In this document: positions 1-6,808 of the stretch, piece after piece
How positions within the stretch are numbered: position 1 is the first letter of the stretch
How the letters are laid out: the number at the start of each line of letters is the position of its first letter
Assembly: GCF_003697815.1 (NCBI RefSeq)
Contig: NZ_RDQG01000026.1
Location: 1-41,794, forward strand
Direction of reading: 5' to 3'
Length of the DNA stretch: 41,794 nt
From: Halalkalicoccus subterraneus
GTDB lineage: Archaea > Halobacteriota > Halobacteria > Halobacteriales > Halalkalicoccaceae
Translations under genes and position numbers: made by a program
Notes under the pieces: model-generated
The model's database searches: none
What the model saw: only the letters and a program-made list of their open reading frames with translations
What the model was told of the DNA's origin: nothing

Positions 1-223
1 GAACGACGCGTGGGTCGGGATGTGCGGGGAGATGGCGGGCGATCCCGATCTCACGGAACTGCTCGTCGGGCTCGGACTCGACGAACTGAGCATGAGCGCG
101 GTGACGATCCCCGAGGTGAAAGCCGGGGTACGAGCCCTCGACGCCGCCGAGGCCGAGGGGCTCGCGGATCGCGCGCTCGGATCGGAGACGAAAGGAGAAC
201 TCACGGAACGACTCGAACCATGA
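1..223 (+). CDS. ptsI: PTS enzyme I (PEP-protein phosphotransferase), C-terminal fragment
   Basis: The 5' part lies outside the window; the reading frame is open from base 2. The visible 73 residues hold the conserved C-terminal end of enzyme I, with VGMCGEMAGDP followed by LGLGLDELSMSA, which forms part of the PEP-binding TIM barrel including the C-terminal active-site cysteine. Enzyme I takes phosphate from PEP and passes it to HPr at the head of the phosphotransferase sugar-uptake chain in the cytoplasm. It overlaps the next gene by an ATGA (220-223), which implies translational coupling in one operon with ptfB. In Haloferax the homologous cluster imports fructose; the substrate here is inferred only from that family. 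Confidence 0.93.
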   Translation, partial: NDAWVGMCGEMAGDPDLTELLVGLGLDELSMSAVTIPEVKAGVRALDAAEAEGLADRALGSETKGELTERLEP

Positions 224-657
224 AACTCGTAGCAATCACGTCCTGTCCGACAGGTATCGCACACAGCCAGATGGCCGCCGAGAACCTGGAGCAGACGGCC
301 GACAAACTCGGCCACGAGATCCGCGTCGAGATCCAAGGCGCGATGGGTGCCGAGGACGAACTGAGTAGTGACGAGATCGTGGCGGCCGACGCCGTCATCA
401 TCGCGTCGGATACATCAGTGAACCGAGACCGGTTCACCGAAAAGACGGTGGTGAAAGGCACAGTCAAGGACGCCGTCAACGACGCCGAATCGCTGATCGA
501 GGAGGCCGTCGAGCGTGCGGGCGGGTCGAGCGACCCCGCCGAATCCGTGGCCACCGGCGGGGAACCGGCCGCCGGTGACGATGGGGACGAGCAACAGCGC
601 CGCGGCGGTGATCCCGAGAAGGGGCTGTTCAAGCGTCTCAAGCGCCTCTTCAGCTGA
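220..657 (+). CDS. ptfB: PTS fructose-type EIIB component
   Basis: This 145-residue protein begins MKLVAITSCPTGIAHS, the signature of fructose-family EIIB proteins, with the phosphocysteine at Cys9. The EIIB domain ends near residue 105. A Gly/Asp/Glu-rich linker follows and then a short basic tail (GLFKRLKRLF), which could be an amphipathic membrane-contact helix, although no function is known for it. EIIB passes phosphate from EIIA to the sugar during transport by EIIC. The ATG at 220 overlaps the ptsI stop codon and is preferred over an upstream in-frame start because homology begins exactly here. No EIIA, EIIC or HPr gene follows, so the rest of the system must lie upstream of the window. 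Confidence 0.93.
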   Translation: MKLVAITSCPTGIAHSQMAAENLEQTADKLGHEIRVEIQGAMGAEDELSSDEIVAADAVIIASDTSVNRDRFTEKTVVKGTVKDAVNDAESLIEEAVERAGGSSDPAESVATGGEPAAGDDGDEQQRRGGDPEKGLFKRLKRLFS

Positions 658-710
658 TCACGACCGGCTGCGCCACGACGGGGAATCGACGCCGTCCGAC
701 TGACGACACG

Positions 711-718
711 TTCTTTTT
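711..718 (+). terminator. T-rich archaeal-type terminator
   Basis: A TTCTTTTT tract lies about 55 bases after the ptfB stop codon in an otherwise G+C-rich spacer. Archaeal RNA polymerase terminates at such T-tracts, so this is the likely end of the PTS operon transcript. The remainder of the 265-base spacer shows no convincing gene. Confidence 0.45.
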
Positions 719-892
719 CATTGTCGTCGTTGAGCGAAATCTGGTATCGGAACGGGCATAGCCGACGGAGCGATAGACGAGAACGCCGGTCACTGATGGA
801 TCGACTCGGCGTTTGCGGTTCGGTTTCGGTCCTTCGGTCCCCTGGTCACCCCTTTCGTGCTATCGATCGTGGATCACGGCGCATACCCGGTG

Positions 893-899
893 TTTAATA
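893..899 (+). promoter_or_regulatory. TATA-like box for the zinc-ribbon microprotein
   Basis: TTTAATA is centred 27 bases before the ATG at 923, the spacing expected for a haloarchaeal leaderless transcript. It supports the short start at 923 over the longer in-frame start at 857. Confidence 0.5.
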
Positions 900-922
900 C
901 TGACGGATACGTCGGTTCGCGT

Positions 923-1105
923 ATGGCCGACGAGAGCACCTCCGACGAGAACGAACCCCGACTGGCCCACGGCACCGAACCCGACACCGCGCTCTGCCAG
1001 CGCTGTGGGAGCGAGTTCGAATGGACCGAAGACAGCTGTCCGGACTGTGGCTGGGAGAAATCCGAGTGGGTCGACGGGGGGCGCTACGGGCTCGGCGAGG
1101 CCTGA
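923..1105 (+). CDS. Zinc-ribbon microprotein
   Basis: This is a 60-residue acidic protein with two CxxC knuckles (CQRCG and CPDCGW) 14 residues apart, enough for one zinc-ribbon fold. Such small single-ribbon proteins are abundant in haloarchaea, mostly of unknown role, and probably act in protein or nucleic-acid contacts. The ATG at 923 follows a TATA-like box by 27 bases, so the message is probably leaderless. It converges with the DUF59 gene and the two stop codons are four bases apart. The specific function is unknown. Confidence 0.75.
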   Translation: MADESTSDENEPRLAHGTEPDTALCQRCGSEFEWTEDSCPDCGWEKSEWVDGGRYGLGEA

Positions 1106-1109
1106 CCGC

Positions 1110-1859
1110 TCAGTCGCTCGGGGAGCCGATCCGCGACGCGCCGAGGTTCTCACAGACGTGGCCCTGGCCGGTCATGTTCGTCGCTGCGAGCCGGCCCCTA
1201 CTATGGACCGTCTCGAACTCGCTCGGTTGGATGGCCTCGCCCTCGGGCGTAACGAACAGCCGTTTTTCCGCTTCGTCGGCGATCCCGGTCGCGAGCGCCT
1301 TCTCGAGGTAACGTTCGAGCGACTCGGCCTCGACGCAGACCGAGAGATCGTGGTTCAGCCGGATCGTCGCACGGCTCGATTCGGGATCGATTGCGAGGTC
1401 CTCCCGGCGGAGTCGGGCGATCTGTTCGGGTTGTAGGCCCCCATCCAACAGGGACTCCGTCGCCCGGTACTGGCGTGCAACGCGCGCTTTCCCGTCGAGT
1501 TCGCGGCGAACCGATTCGACCTCGCCGTCGGCGTCCTCGAACGCCTCCCCGAACGCCAGGTCTCCATTCACTCCCTCGTTGATCTCCGCGGCGTGCATGT
1601 GGTCCCGAAGGCGTATTCTCGCCGTCGAGACCGCAGGATGAGCGGCCATGGCGTCCCGGGCATCGGCCATCATCATCCACGCGAACGCGGGCGAACACCA
1701 CGCCGTCGGCAGCGTGAACGCGACCTCGACCGACCCGCCGTCGATCTCGATGTCCTCGATGTAGTCGAGTTCGACGATCGAGCGGTCGAGTTCGGGATCA
1801 GTTACCACTTCGAGACGCTCCTCGATCGTCTCGGGACTGATTCGGTGGGTTTCGCTCAT
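1110..1859 (-). CDS. DUF59/MIP18-type metal-sulfur cluster assembly protein with C-terminal extension
   Basis: The first 100 or so residues form a DUF59 (MIP18/PaaD/SufT-like) domain with the family ITDPELDRSIVELDYI-like start and the conserved LPTAWCSPAFAW segment, whose cysteine is the expected cluster or metal contact. The 249-residue length exceeds the usual 100-residue DUF59 protein. The extra part includes a segment (ARQYRATESLLDGGL) recalling the DUF59 proteins encoded in actinobacterial propane monooxygenase operons. It starts one base after the amidohydrolase stop codon, so the two are co-transcribed and probably translationally coupled. The likely role is helping to load a metal centre of a partner enzyme. 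The partner is not visible in the window, so this is inference. Confidence 0.82.
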   Translation of the reverse strand: MSETHRISPETIEERLEVVTDPELDRSIVELDYIEDIEIDGGSVEVAFTLPTAWCSPAFAWMMMADARDAMAAHPAVSTARIRLRDHMHAAEINEGVNGDLAFGEAFEDADGEVESVRRELDGKARVARQYRATESLLDGGLQPEQIARLRREDLAIDPESSRATIRLNHDLSVCVEAESLERYLEKALATGIADEAEKRLFVTPEGEAIQPSEFETVHSRGRLAATNMTGQGHVCENLGASRIGSPSD

Positions 1860-1860
1860 G

Positions 1861-2922
1861 TCAGTCGTCCGCTACTGCGGTTCCTTCCCCGTACTGCTCT
1901 GCAAGCCCGAACTCCTCGCTGACCCCGTCGTCGCGGAGGATCTCCTTCTGGCGCTCGATGTCGATGTCGTAGAGCTTGGCGGCGTTTTCGCCCATGATCT
2001 TCTTTTTGACCTCCAGATCGAGTTCGACGCCGTACTCCTCGCGTTGCTCGGGCGTCATCTCGGCCTCCATCACCGCCTCGATGAGCCACTCGGGCTCCCA
2101 GATGGCGTAGTCGCTGCCGAAGAGGATCCGGTCCTCCCCGAGCCAGAAGAGCAGTTCGCCCATGATCTCGCCGAACTTTCTGGGTCTGCTTTCGGCCAGC
2201 GGCGCGGCGACCGCGAGCCCGCCGTAGACGTTCGGCTCCTGGGCGGCGATCCAGCAGAAGTCGTCGAGTCGGGGCAGGCCGACGTGTTCGACGACGAAGT
2301 TGAGTTCCGGGAACGACGTCGCCGCGTCGTCGACGTCGGCTACGTCGAAGGCGTCGCGGTTCAGCGGCCTAATCGTCGGGCCCTTGTGGGCGTGGATGTT
2401 CTTGATGCCGAGTTCGGCACACTTCTCGAGGTACTCGAAGCTCTCTTCGGAATCGAGACGCCACCCCTTCGAGTCGCCGTTCCATTCTGCGGTGTAGACC
2501 TTCGCGCCCCGGACGTCGAACTCCTCGGCCTGGCGTTCGAGTTCCTTCAGGCCTGCCTCGCCCTCGCGCGGATCGAACCGGCCGTTGACGATGAACCGGC
2601 TCGGGTGGTCCTCGGCGAGTTCCCCACACCGGTCGATCGTGTTGAACCCCTCCGTGTAGAACTCGTTGAGGTAGGTCGGCTGGAGGATCCCCATGTCGGC
2701 GTGGCCGTCGCCGAACATGTCCCGAACCATCCGCTCCTTGTCGTACTTGCGGTACTCCTCCAGGCTCCACTGGCGCTCCTCGGGTGTGAACCCCGTGTGA
2801 TAGTCGTAGAAACAGCGAATGAACTGCTCGCCGCCTTCGTGGCTGATGTTGTCCTTGCTCGCGTCCCACCAGTGGACGTGCCCGTCGAGCACGAACACGT
2901 CCTCTCCCTCGTACTGATACAT
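1861..2922 (-). CDS. Amidohydrolase family protein (TIM-barrel metal hydrolase, prm-operon type)
   Basis: This 353-residue protein has the amidohydrolase-2 pattern. His15 and His17 (DGHVHWWD) lie at the first strand, His177/His179 (NIHAHKGP) and His213 (VEHVGLP) follow, and Asp271 (LFGSDYAIWEP) is the expected catalytic metal ligand. Segments such as FGDGHADMGILQPTYLNEFY, KVYTAEWNGDSKGW and NVYGGL closely recall the amidohydrolase encoded next to propane monooxygenase genes in Gordonia, Rhodococcus and Mycobacterium, whose biochemical role is unresolved. It heads a minus-strand pair with the DUF59 gene and is divergent from the alcohol dehydrogenase. An AT-rich TATA region centred 28 bases before the ATG supports this start. 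The substrate is unknown. Confidence 0.88.
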   Translation of the reverse strand: MYQYEGEDVFVLDGHVHWWDASKDNISHEGGEQFIRCFYDYHTGFTPEERQWSLEEYRKYDKERMVRDMFGDGHADMGILQPTYLNEFYTEGFNTIDRCGELAEDHPSRFIVNGRFDPREGEAGLKELERQAEEFDVRGAKVYTAEWNGDSKGWRLDSEESFEYLEKCAELGIKNIHAHKGPTIRPLNRDAFDVADVDDAATSFPELNFVVEHVGLPRLDDFCWIAAQEPNVYGGLAVAAPLAESRPRKFGEIMGELLFWLGEDRILFGSDYAIWEPEWLIEAVMEAEMTPEQREEYGVELDLEVKKKIMGENAAKLYDIDIERQKEILRDDGVSEEFGLAEQYGEGTAVADD

Positions 2923-2944
2923 TCCGTGAGTGGCTAAGGATCCA

Positions 2945-2955
2945 TTATAATTATA
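2945..2955 (-). promoter_or_regulatory. TATA box for amidohydrolase-DUF59 operon
   Basis: A run of A/T (TTATAATTATA) is centred 28 bases upstream of the amidohydrolase ATG on the minus strand. This is the standard distance for a leaderless haloarchaeal message. Confidence 0.6.
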
Positions 2956-2958
2956 GTT

Positions 2959-2996
2959 TCGTACACCGGCGGTTCGACCCGAATCGCCTCGTACAC
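2959..2996. promoter_or_regulatory. Compound operator candidate in divergent promoter
   Basis: The divergent spacer between the amidohydrolase and alcohol dehydrogenase genes holds a near-perfect dyad: GGCGGTTCG at 2968-2976 and CGAATCGCC at 2980-2988, a 3-base spacer and one mismatch. It is bracketed by two direct copies of TCGTACAC (2959-2966 and 2989-2996) whose starts are 30 bases apart, close to three helical turns. It lies just upstream of the minus-strand TATA box and 40-77 bases before the ADH start, a suitable place for one regulator to act on both genes. No regulator gene is adjacent. The arrangement is seen directly; the regulatory role is inferred. Confidence 0.5.
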
Positions 2997-3035
2997 AATC
3001 TTTTTGGCGGTATCAGTCGAGTATCGAGCCGTATT

Positions 3036-4073
3036 ATGGACGCCGCGAGACTCCACGAGTACACCGAGGAGATGGGGGAGGCGCTCTCGATCGACGAGAT
3101 CGATCGGCCCACCCCTTCGAGATCGGACCACGTCGTCGTCGAGGTCGAGGGAGCGGGCTGGTGCCAGACGGACAACCACATCATCGAGGGGATGTGGACC
3201 GACTACGTCGAGCAGGACCTCCCGATGACGCTCGGCCACGAGAACGCCGGGGAAGTAGTAGAGATCGGCGGGGAGGTCTCGACCGTGGAGGTCGGCGACA
3301 AGGTGCTCTGTCACCCCCACGTGACCTGCGGGGAGTGTCGAGCCTGCCGGCTGGGCGAGGACATGCACTGCGAGAACGCGGCCTTCCCCGGGCTTAACAC
3401 CGACGGCGGGTTCGCGGAGTACCTGCTGACCTCCGAGCGCGCGACGATCACACTCGATTCGGTGGACCCAGTCGACATCGCGCCCCACGCCGACGCCGGG
3501 ATCACCGCGTATCACGCGGTCAAGAAGGCGACCCCGAACCTCTTTCCGGGGAGTTATACGGTCGTGATCGGGATCGGTGGACTGGGTCACATCGGGCTCC
3601 AAGCGGTCGAAGCGATGAGCGCGACCACCACGATCGCCGTCGACCTCAAAGAGGAGGCACTGTCGCTTGCGGATCGGCTGGGCGCGGATCACACGATCAA
3701 CTCCGCCGACGAGGACGTCGCCGAGGCCGTCGAGGCGATCACCGACGGCGCGGGCGCAGAGCAGGTGCTCGACTTCGTCGGCGCGGACCAGACGACGGCC
3801 CTGGCTCCCGACATCGTCGCGCCGGGTGGTGATCACCACGTCATCGGCTACGGCGGGCACATCCACGAGCCATCGCAGGCGCTGGTCAACGGCGAGTTCT
3901 CGTACGTCGGGAACATCGTCGGGAAGTACACCGAACTGCAGGAGCTCGTCGCGCTGGTCGAGGGGGGCGAGATGCACCTCGAGACGTCCGAGTACTCCCT
4001 AGATGAGATCAACGACGTGGCCGAGGCGCTCGAACACAACGAGATCGAGGGCCGGGCCGTCATCGTTCCCTGA
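3036..4073 (+). CDS. Zinc-dependent NAD(P) alcohol dehydrogenase (medium-chain family)
   Basis: This 345-residue MDR dehydrogenase oxidises an alcohol to an aldehyde or ketone. Catalytic zinc ligands Cys43 (GWCQTD) and His68-Glu69 (LGHEN) and the structural-zinc cysteines 98, 101, 104 and 112 are all present. The Rossmann loop GIGGLGHIG is at 179-187, and Asp203 at the end of the second strand favours NAD over NADP. The segments CENAAFPGLNTDGGFAEYL and DAGITAYHAVKKA match the alcohol dehydrogenase encoded in actinobacterial propane monooxygenase operons, which oxidises 2-propanol or similar alcohols. It is divergent from the amidohydrolase and DUF59 genes that accompany it in those operons. 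A role in alcohol or ketone metabolism is firm; a link to alkane oxidation is inference. Confidence 0.92.
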   Translation: MDAARLHEYTEEMGEALSIDEIDRPTPSRSDHVVVEVEGAGWCQTDNHIIEGMWTDYVEQDLPMTLGHENAGEVVEIGGEVSTVEVGDKVLCHPHVTCGECRACRLGEDMHCENAAFPGLNTDGGFAEYLLTSERATITLDSVDPVDIAPHADAGITAYHAVKKATPNLFPGSYTVVIGIGGLGHIGLQAVEAMSATTTIAVDLKEEALSLADRLGADHTINSADEDVAEAVEAITDGAGAEQVLDFVGADQTTALAPDIVAPGGDHHVIGYGGHIHEPSQALVNGEFSYVGNIVGKYTELQELVALVEGGEMHLETSEYSLDEINDVAEALEHNEIEGRAVIVP

Positions 4074-4116
4074 ACGGCGTCGAAATCGTGATACGACTAG
4101 CCCCCAACGGACGATC

Positions 4117-5352
4117 GTGAGCCAGCGCGCCACCCACGCGACGACCCGACGACGATTCCTGCACAGCGCCGCCGCGATCGGCGCGCTCTCGGCCGCGGGG
4201 TGTGTCGGCCCGTCCGACGACGAGCCGGGATCCGATACCGGCGGCGGGAACGGCACCGACGGTAACGAAAGTGATGGGGCGCCCGCCGGGTACGAGGTTG
4301 AGACGGTCGCCGAGGGGTTCGCGAACCCCTGGGCCATCGCGTTCCTCCCCGACGGCGGGATGCTCGTCACCGAACGCGAGGGACGGCTCTCGATCGTCGA
4401 CCGGGAGGACGGCACCACCGAGACCGTCGGGGGCGTCCCCGACGTGTACGCTGTCGGGCAGGGCGGTCTGCTCGACGTGGTGCTTCACCCCGATTACCCC
4501 GACGAACCGTGGGTCTACCTGACGTACTCCGCCGTCAACGACGCCGGCGAGTCGGCGACCCACCTCGGCCGGGGGCGTCTCGACCGCGACGGCGGGCGGT
4601 TGGAGGGGTTCGAGGTGCTGCACGTCGCCGAGCCGTTCGTCGACTCGGACGGGCACTTCGGATCTAGACTGCTCGTCGAAAGCGACGCGCTCTATATGAC
4701 CGTCGGCGACCGTCAGTCCAAGGAGTTCGGCCCCGACCACGTCGCACAGGACACCACGAACGAACTCGGAAGCACGCTCAGATTGGGACTCGACGGCTCG
4801 GTTCCCGGGGACAACCCGTTCGTTAACGACCCTGACGCGCTCGGTACGATCTACAGCTACGGCCACCGCAACCCGCAGGCCATGGCGACCCACCCGGTGA
4901 CGGGCGCGATCTGGCAGGCCGAACACGGCGAGGAGGACGGCGACGAGATCAACGTGATCGAGGCCGGGGGCAACTACGGCTGGCCGGTCGCGAGCTACGC
5001 CTGCGAGTACGGCACCGACGACCCGGTCGGTGACGATCCCGACGAACGCGAGGACACCGTCGCGCCGGTATACTACTGGGAGTGCGGATCGGGGGGCTTC
5101 CCACCCAGCGGAATGACGTTCTACGATGGCGAGGCGTTCCCCGACTGGCGGGGCGACCTGTTCGTCGGGACCCTCGCGGGCGAGTACCTCGGGCGCTTCG
5201 CCGTCGACGGCCGGACCGTCGAGGAGCGCGAATCCCTATTAGAGGGCGAGGGCTGGCGGGTCCGGGACGTCGCGGTCGCACCCGATACGGGCCACCTCTA
5301 CGTCGCCGTCGACGCCGAGGACGCCCCGGTCGTCCGCCTGCGGCCGGCGTGA
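4117..5352 (+). CDS. PQQ-dependent sugar dehydrogenase, Tat lipoprotein
   Basis: This 411-residue protein belongs to the soluble glucose/aldose (sorbosone) dehydrogenase beta-propeller family, which oxidises sugars outside the membrane using PQQ. The GTG at 4117 is chosen because it gives a clean twin-arginine signal (TTRRRFLHSAAA) followed by a lipobox (SAAGC), so the mature enzyme should be lipid-anchored on the outer face. Family landmarks include EGFANPWAIAFLPDG, GQGGLLDVVLHPDY, SYGHRNPQAMA, AEHGEEDGDEIN and GGNYGWPVAS. It stands alone in a plus-strand run with no PQQ synthesis genes, so cofactor source and use remain open. Some family members may not bind PQQ. Confidence 0.88.
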   Translation: MSQRATHATTRRRFLHSAAAIGALSAAGCVGPSDDEPGSDTGGGNGTDGNESDGAPAGYEVETVAEGFANPWAIAFLPDGGMLVTEREGRLSIVDREDGTTETVGGVPDVYAVGQGGLLDVVLHPDYPDEPWVYLTYSAVNDAGESATHLGRGRLDRDGGRLEGFEVLHVAEPFVDSDGHFGSRLLVESDALYMTVGDRQSKEFGPDHVAQDTTNELGSTLRLGLDGSVPGDNPFVNDPDALGTIYSYGHRNPQAMATHPVTGAIWQAEHGEEDGDEINVIEAGGNYGWPVASYACEYGTDDPVGDDPDEREDTVAPVYYWECGSGGFPPSGMTFYDGEAFPDWRGDLFVGTLAGEYLGRFAVDGRTVEERESLLEGEGWRVRDVAVAPDTGHLYVAVDAEDAPVVRLRPA

Positions 5353-5410
5353 TCGACTCGTCGAAGCTACACAACACAACGGTAATTGTCCCGCGCTCTG
5401 CAGACGGAGT

Positions 5411-6673
5411 ATGAACGTCGACGGAGACCGACTTCGCGAGGACATCGAGCGAACCGCAGAGTTCGGAGCGATCGAAAGCGACGAGGGGCGGGGACGGACC
5501 GTCAGGGCCGCGAGCGAGGAAAACGGCGAGGCCCGCGAGTATCTCGTCGAGCGGCTGGAGGACGCGGGTCTCGACGTGCGGATCGACGCGGTGGGCAACG
5601 TCGTGGGTCGGTGGACGCCCGAGAGCGCCGACCCCGATCTGCCGCCCGTGGCGGCGGGAAGCCACCTCGATTCGGTGCCCGAGGGCGGCATCTTCGACGG
5701 ACCCTTGGGGACCTACGCTGCCCTCGAAGCCGTCCGGACCATGCAGGAAGCGGGAGCCGAACCGGAACGCCCGATCGCGGTCGTTTCGTTCACCGAAGAG
5801 GAGGGTGGACGCTTCGGTTCGGGGATGCTCGGCTCCTCGGTCGCGGTGGGAGGACGAAGCGTCGAGGCGGCGCTCGCGCTCGAAGACGACGACGGAGTGA
5901 GCCTCGAAGACGCCCTCGAATCGATCGGCTTCCGCGGGGAGGGGCGACTCAACGCCGCGGGCTGGGACGCGTGGCTCGAACTCCACGTCGAGCAGTCCGA
6001 ACGCCTCGAAACGGTCGGTGTTCCAGTGGGGGTCGTCACCGACATCACCGGGATCACCCACTGTGACGTGACCATCGCCGGCGAAGCGAACCACGCGGGC
6101 GCGACGCCCATGGACGATCGAACCGACGCGCTGGCTGCGGCGAGCGAGTTCGTCCTCGACATCGAGCGGGCGGCAAACGAGGTGGTCGCGAGGGAGAGTG
6201 AGACGGCGGTCGGCACCGTCGGCAGCCTCTCCGTGAGCCCGAACGCGACGAACGTCGTCCCCGGACGGATCGAGTGTGGGATCGACGTTCGGGACATCGA
6301 GTCCGACTCGATGAACGAGATCGTCTCGCGGGCGCGATCGAGCCTCGCGCGCCTCGAAACCTCCCGGGGGGTCGAAACCTCCCTCGAACGGGAGTTCGAC
6401 GTCGAGCCGGTATCGATGGCCGAACGCTGTCGAACGGCCGCCCGTGAGGCCGGCGAGGCCGCGGGGATCACGACGATGGCGATGCACTCGGGGGCGGCCC
6501 ACGACACGATGCAGGTCGCACGGGTCACCGACGCCGGCCTCCTGTTCGCGCCGTCCCGCGGCGGCTACTCGCATACCCCAAAGGAGTGGACCGACTGGGA
6601 CGACTGTGCGAGTGCGACGCAGGTGCTTGCGGGGGGAATGGCGCGGCTCGCGGGGACGACGATGGAGGGCTGA
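5411..6673 (+). CDS. M20 family Zn-dependent hydrolase (N-carbamoyl-L-amino-acid hydrolase / allantoate amidohydrolase type)
   Basis: This 420-residue cytoplasmic amidase has the full di-zinc set of the HyuC/AllC branch of M20: His85 (GSHLDSVPEGG), Asp96 (FDGPLG), the acidic Glu129-131 run (FTEEEGGRF), His192 (ELHVEQ) and His388 (GYSHTPKEW). The GAAHD segment near residue 364 is typical of the hydantoinase/carbamoylase group rather than plain peptidases. It removes a carbamoyl or ureido group from an amino acid or from allantoate. No hydantoinase, allantoinase or uricase gene is nearby, so the actual substrate cannot be fixed. The ATG at 5411 matches the family start. Confidence 0.88.
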   Translation: MNVDGDRLREDIERTAEFGAIESDEGRGRTVRAASEENGEAREYLVERLEDAGLDVRIDAVGNVVGRWTPESADPDLPPVAAGSHLDSVPEGGIFDGPLGTYAALEAVRTMQEAGAEPERPIAVVSFTEEEGGRFGSGMLGSSVAVGGRSVEAALALEDDDGVSLEDALESIGFRGEGRLNAAGWDAWLELHVEQSERLETVGVPVGVVTDITGITHCDVTIAGEANHAGATPMDDRTDALAAASEFVLDIERAANEVVARESETAVGTVGSLSVSPNATNVVPGRIECGIDVRDIESDSMNEIVSRARSSLARLETSRGVETSLEREFDVEPVSMAERCRTAAREAGEAAGITTMAMHSGAAHDTMQVARVTDAGLLFAPSRGGYSHTPKEWTDWDDCASATQVLAGGMARLAGTTMEG

Positions 6674-6734
6674 TTTCTTGGCCCCGGCTCGTGTAGGGTC
6701 GGTATGGCACACCTCGCAAACGAACGTCCTGCCA

Positions 6735-6762
6735 AAACAAACGATAAACGTTTCATTTGTTT
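6735..6762. promoter_or_regulatory. Nested inverted repeat upstream of acyl-CoA dehydrogenase
   Basis: A perfect 8-base palindrome AAACGTTT (6746-6753) sits between outer arms AAACAAA (6735-6741) and TTTGTTT (6756-6762), in an AT-rich island within a G+C-rich region. It ends about 15 bases before the TATA-like GTTATTT (6778-6784), which itself is 28 bases before the ATG at 6809. The position suits an operator or activator site for the fatty-acid gene. The regulator is not known. Confidence 0.4.
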
Positions 6763-6808
6763 AGCCTCGTTTCACGAGTTATTTGTTCCTCCGAATCAAT
6801 AAGGAGCT

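Noticed and set aside
785-900. 33-codon frame starting near 796 before the zinc-ribbon gene
   Set aside because: Basic, unbiased codons and overlap with the promoter of the next gene; no support as a gene.
857-922. Longer start for the zinc-ribbon microprotein
   Set aside because: The extra 22 residues are not acidic and include the TATA-like box, which sits exactly 27 bases before the ATG at 923.
1110-4073. Calling the trio a complete propane oxidation operon
   Set aside because: No diiron hydroxylase, reductase or coupling-protein gene exists in the window, so only accessory resemblance can be claimed.
4949-6712. 587-codon open frame on the minus strand
   Set aside because: It is the antisense shadow of the PQQ dehydrogenase and M20 hydrolase genes, Arg-rich with no family resemblance; long shadows are expected in G+C-rich haloarchaeal DNA.
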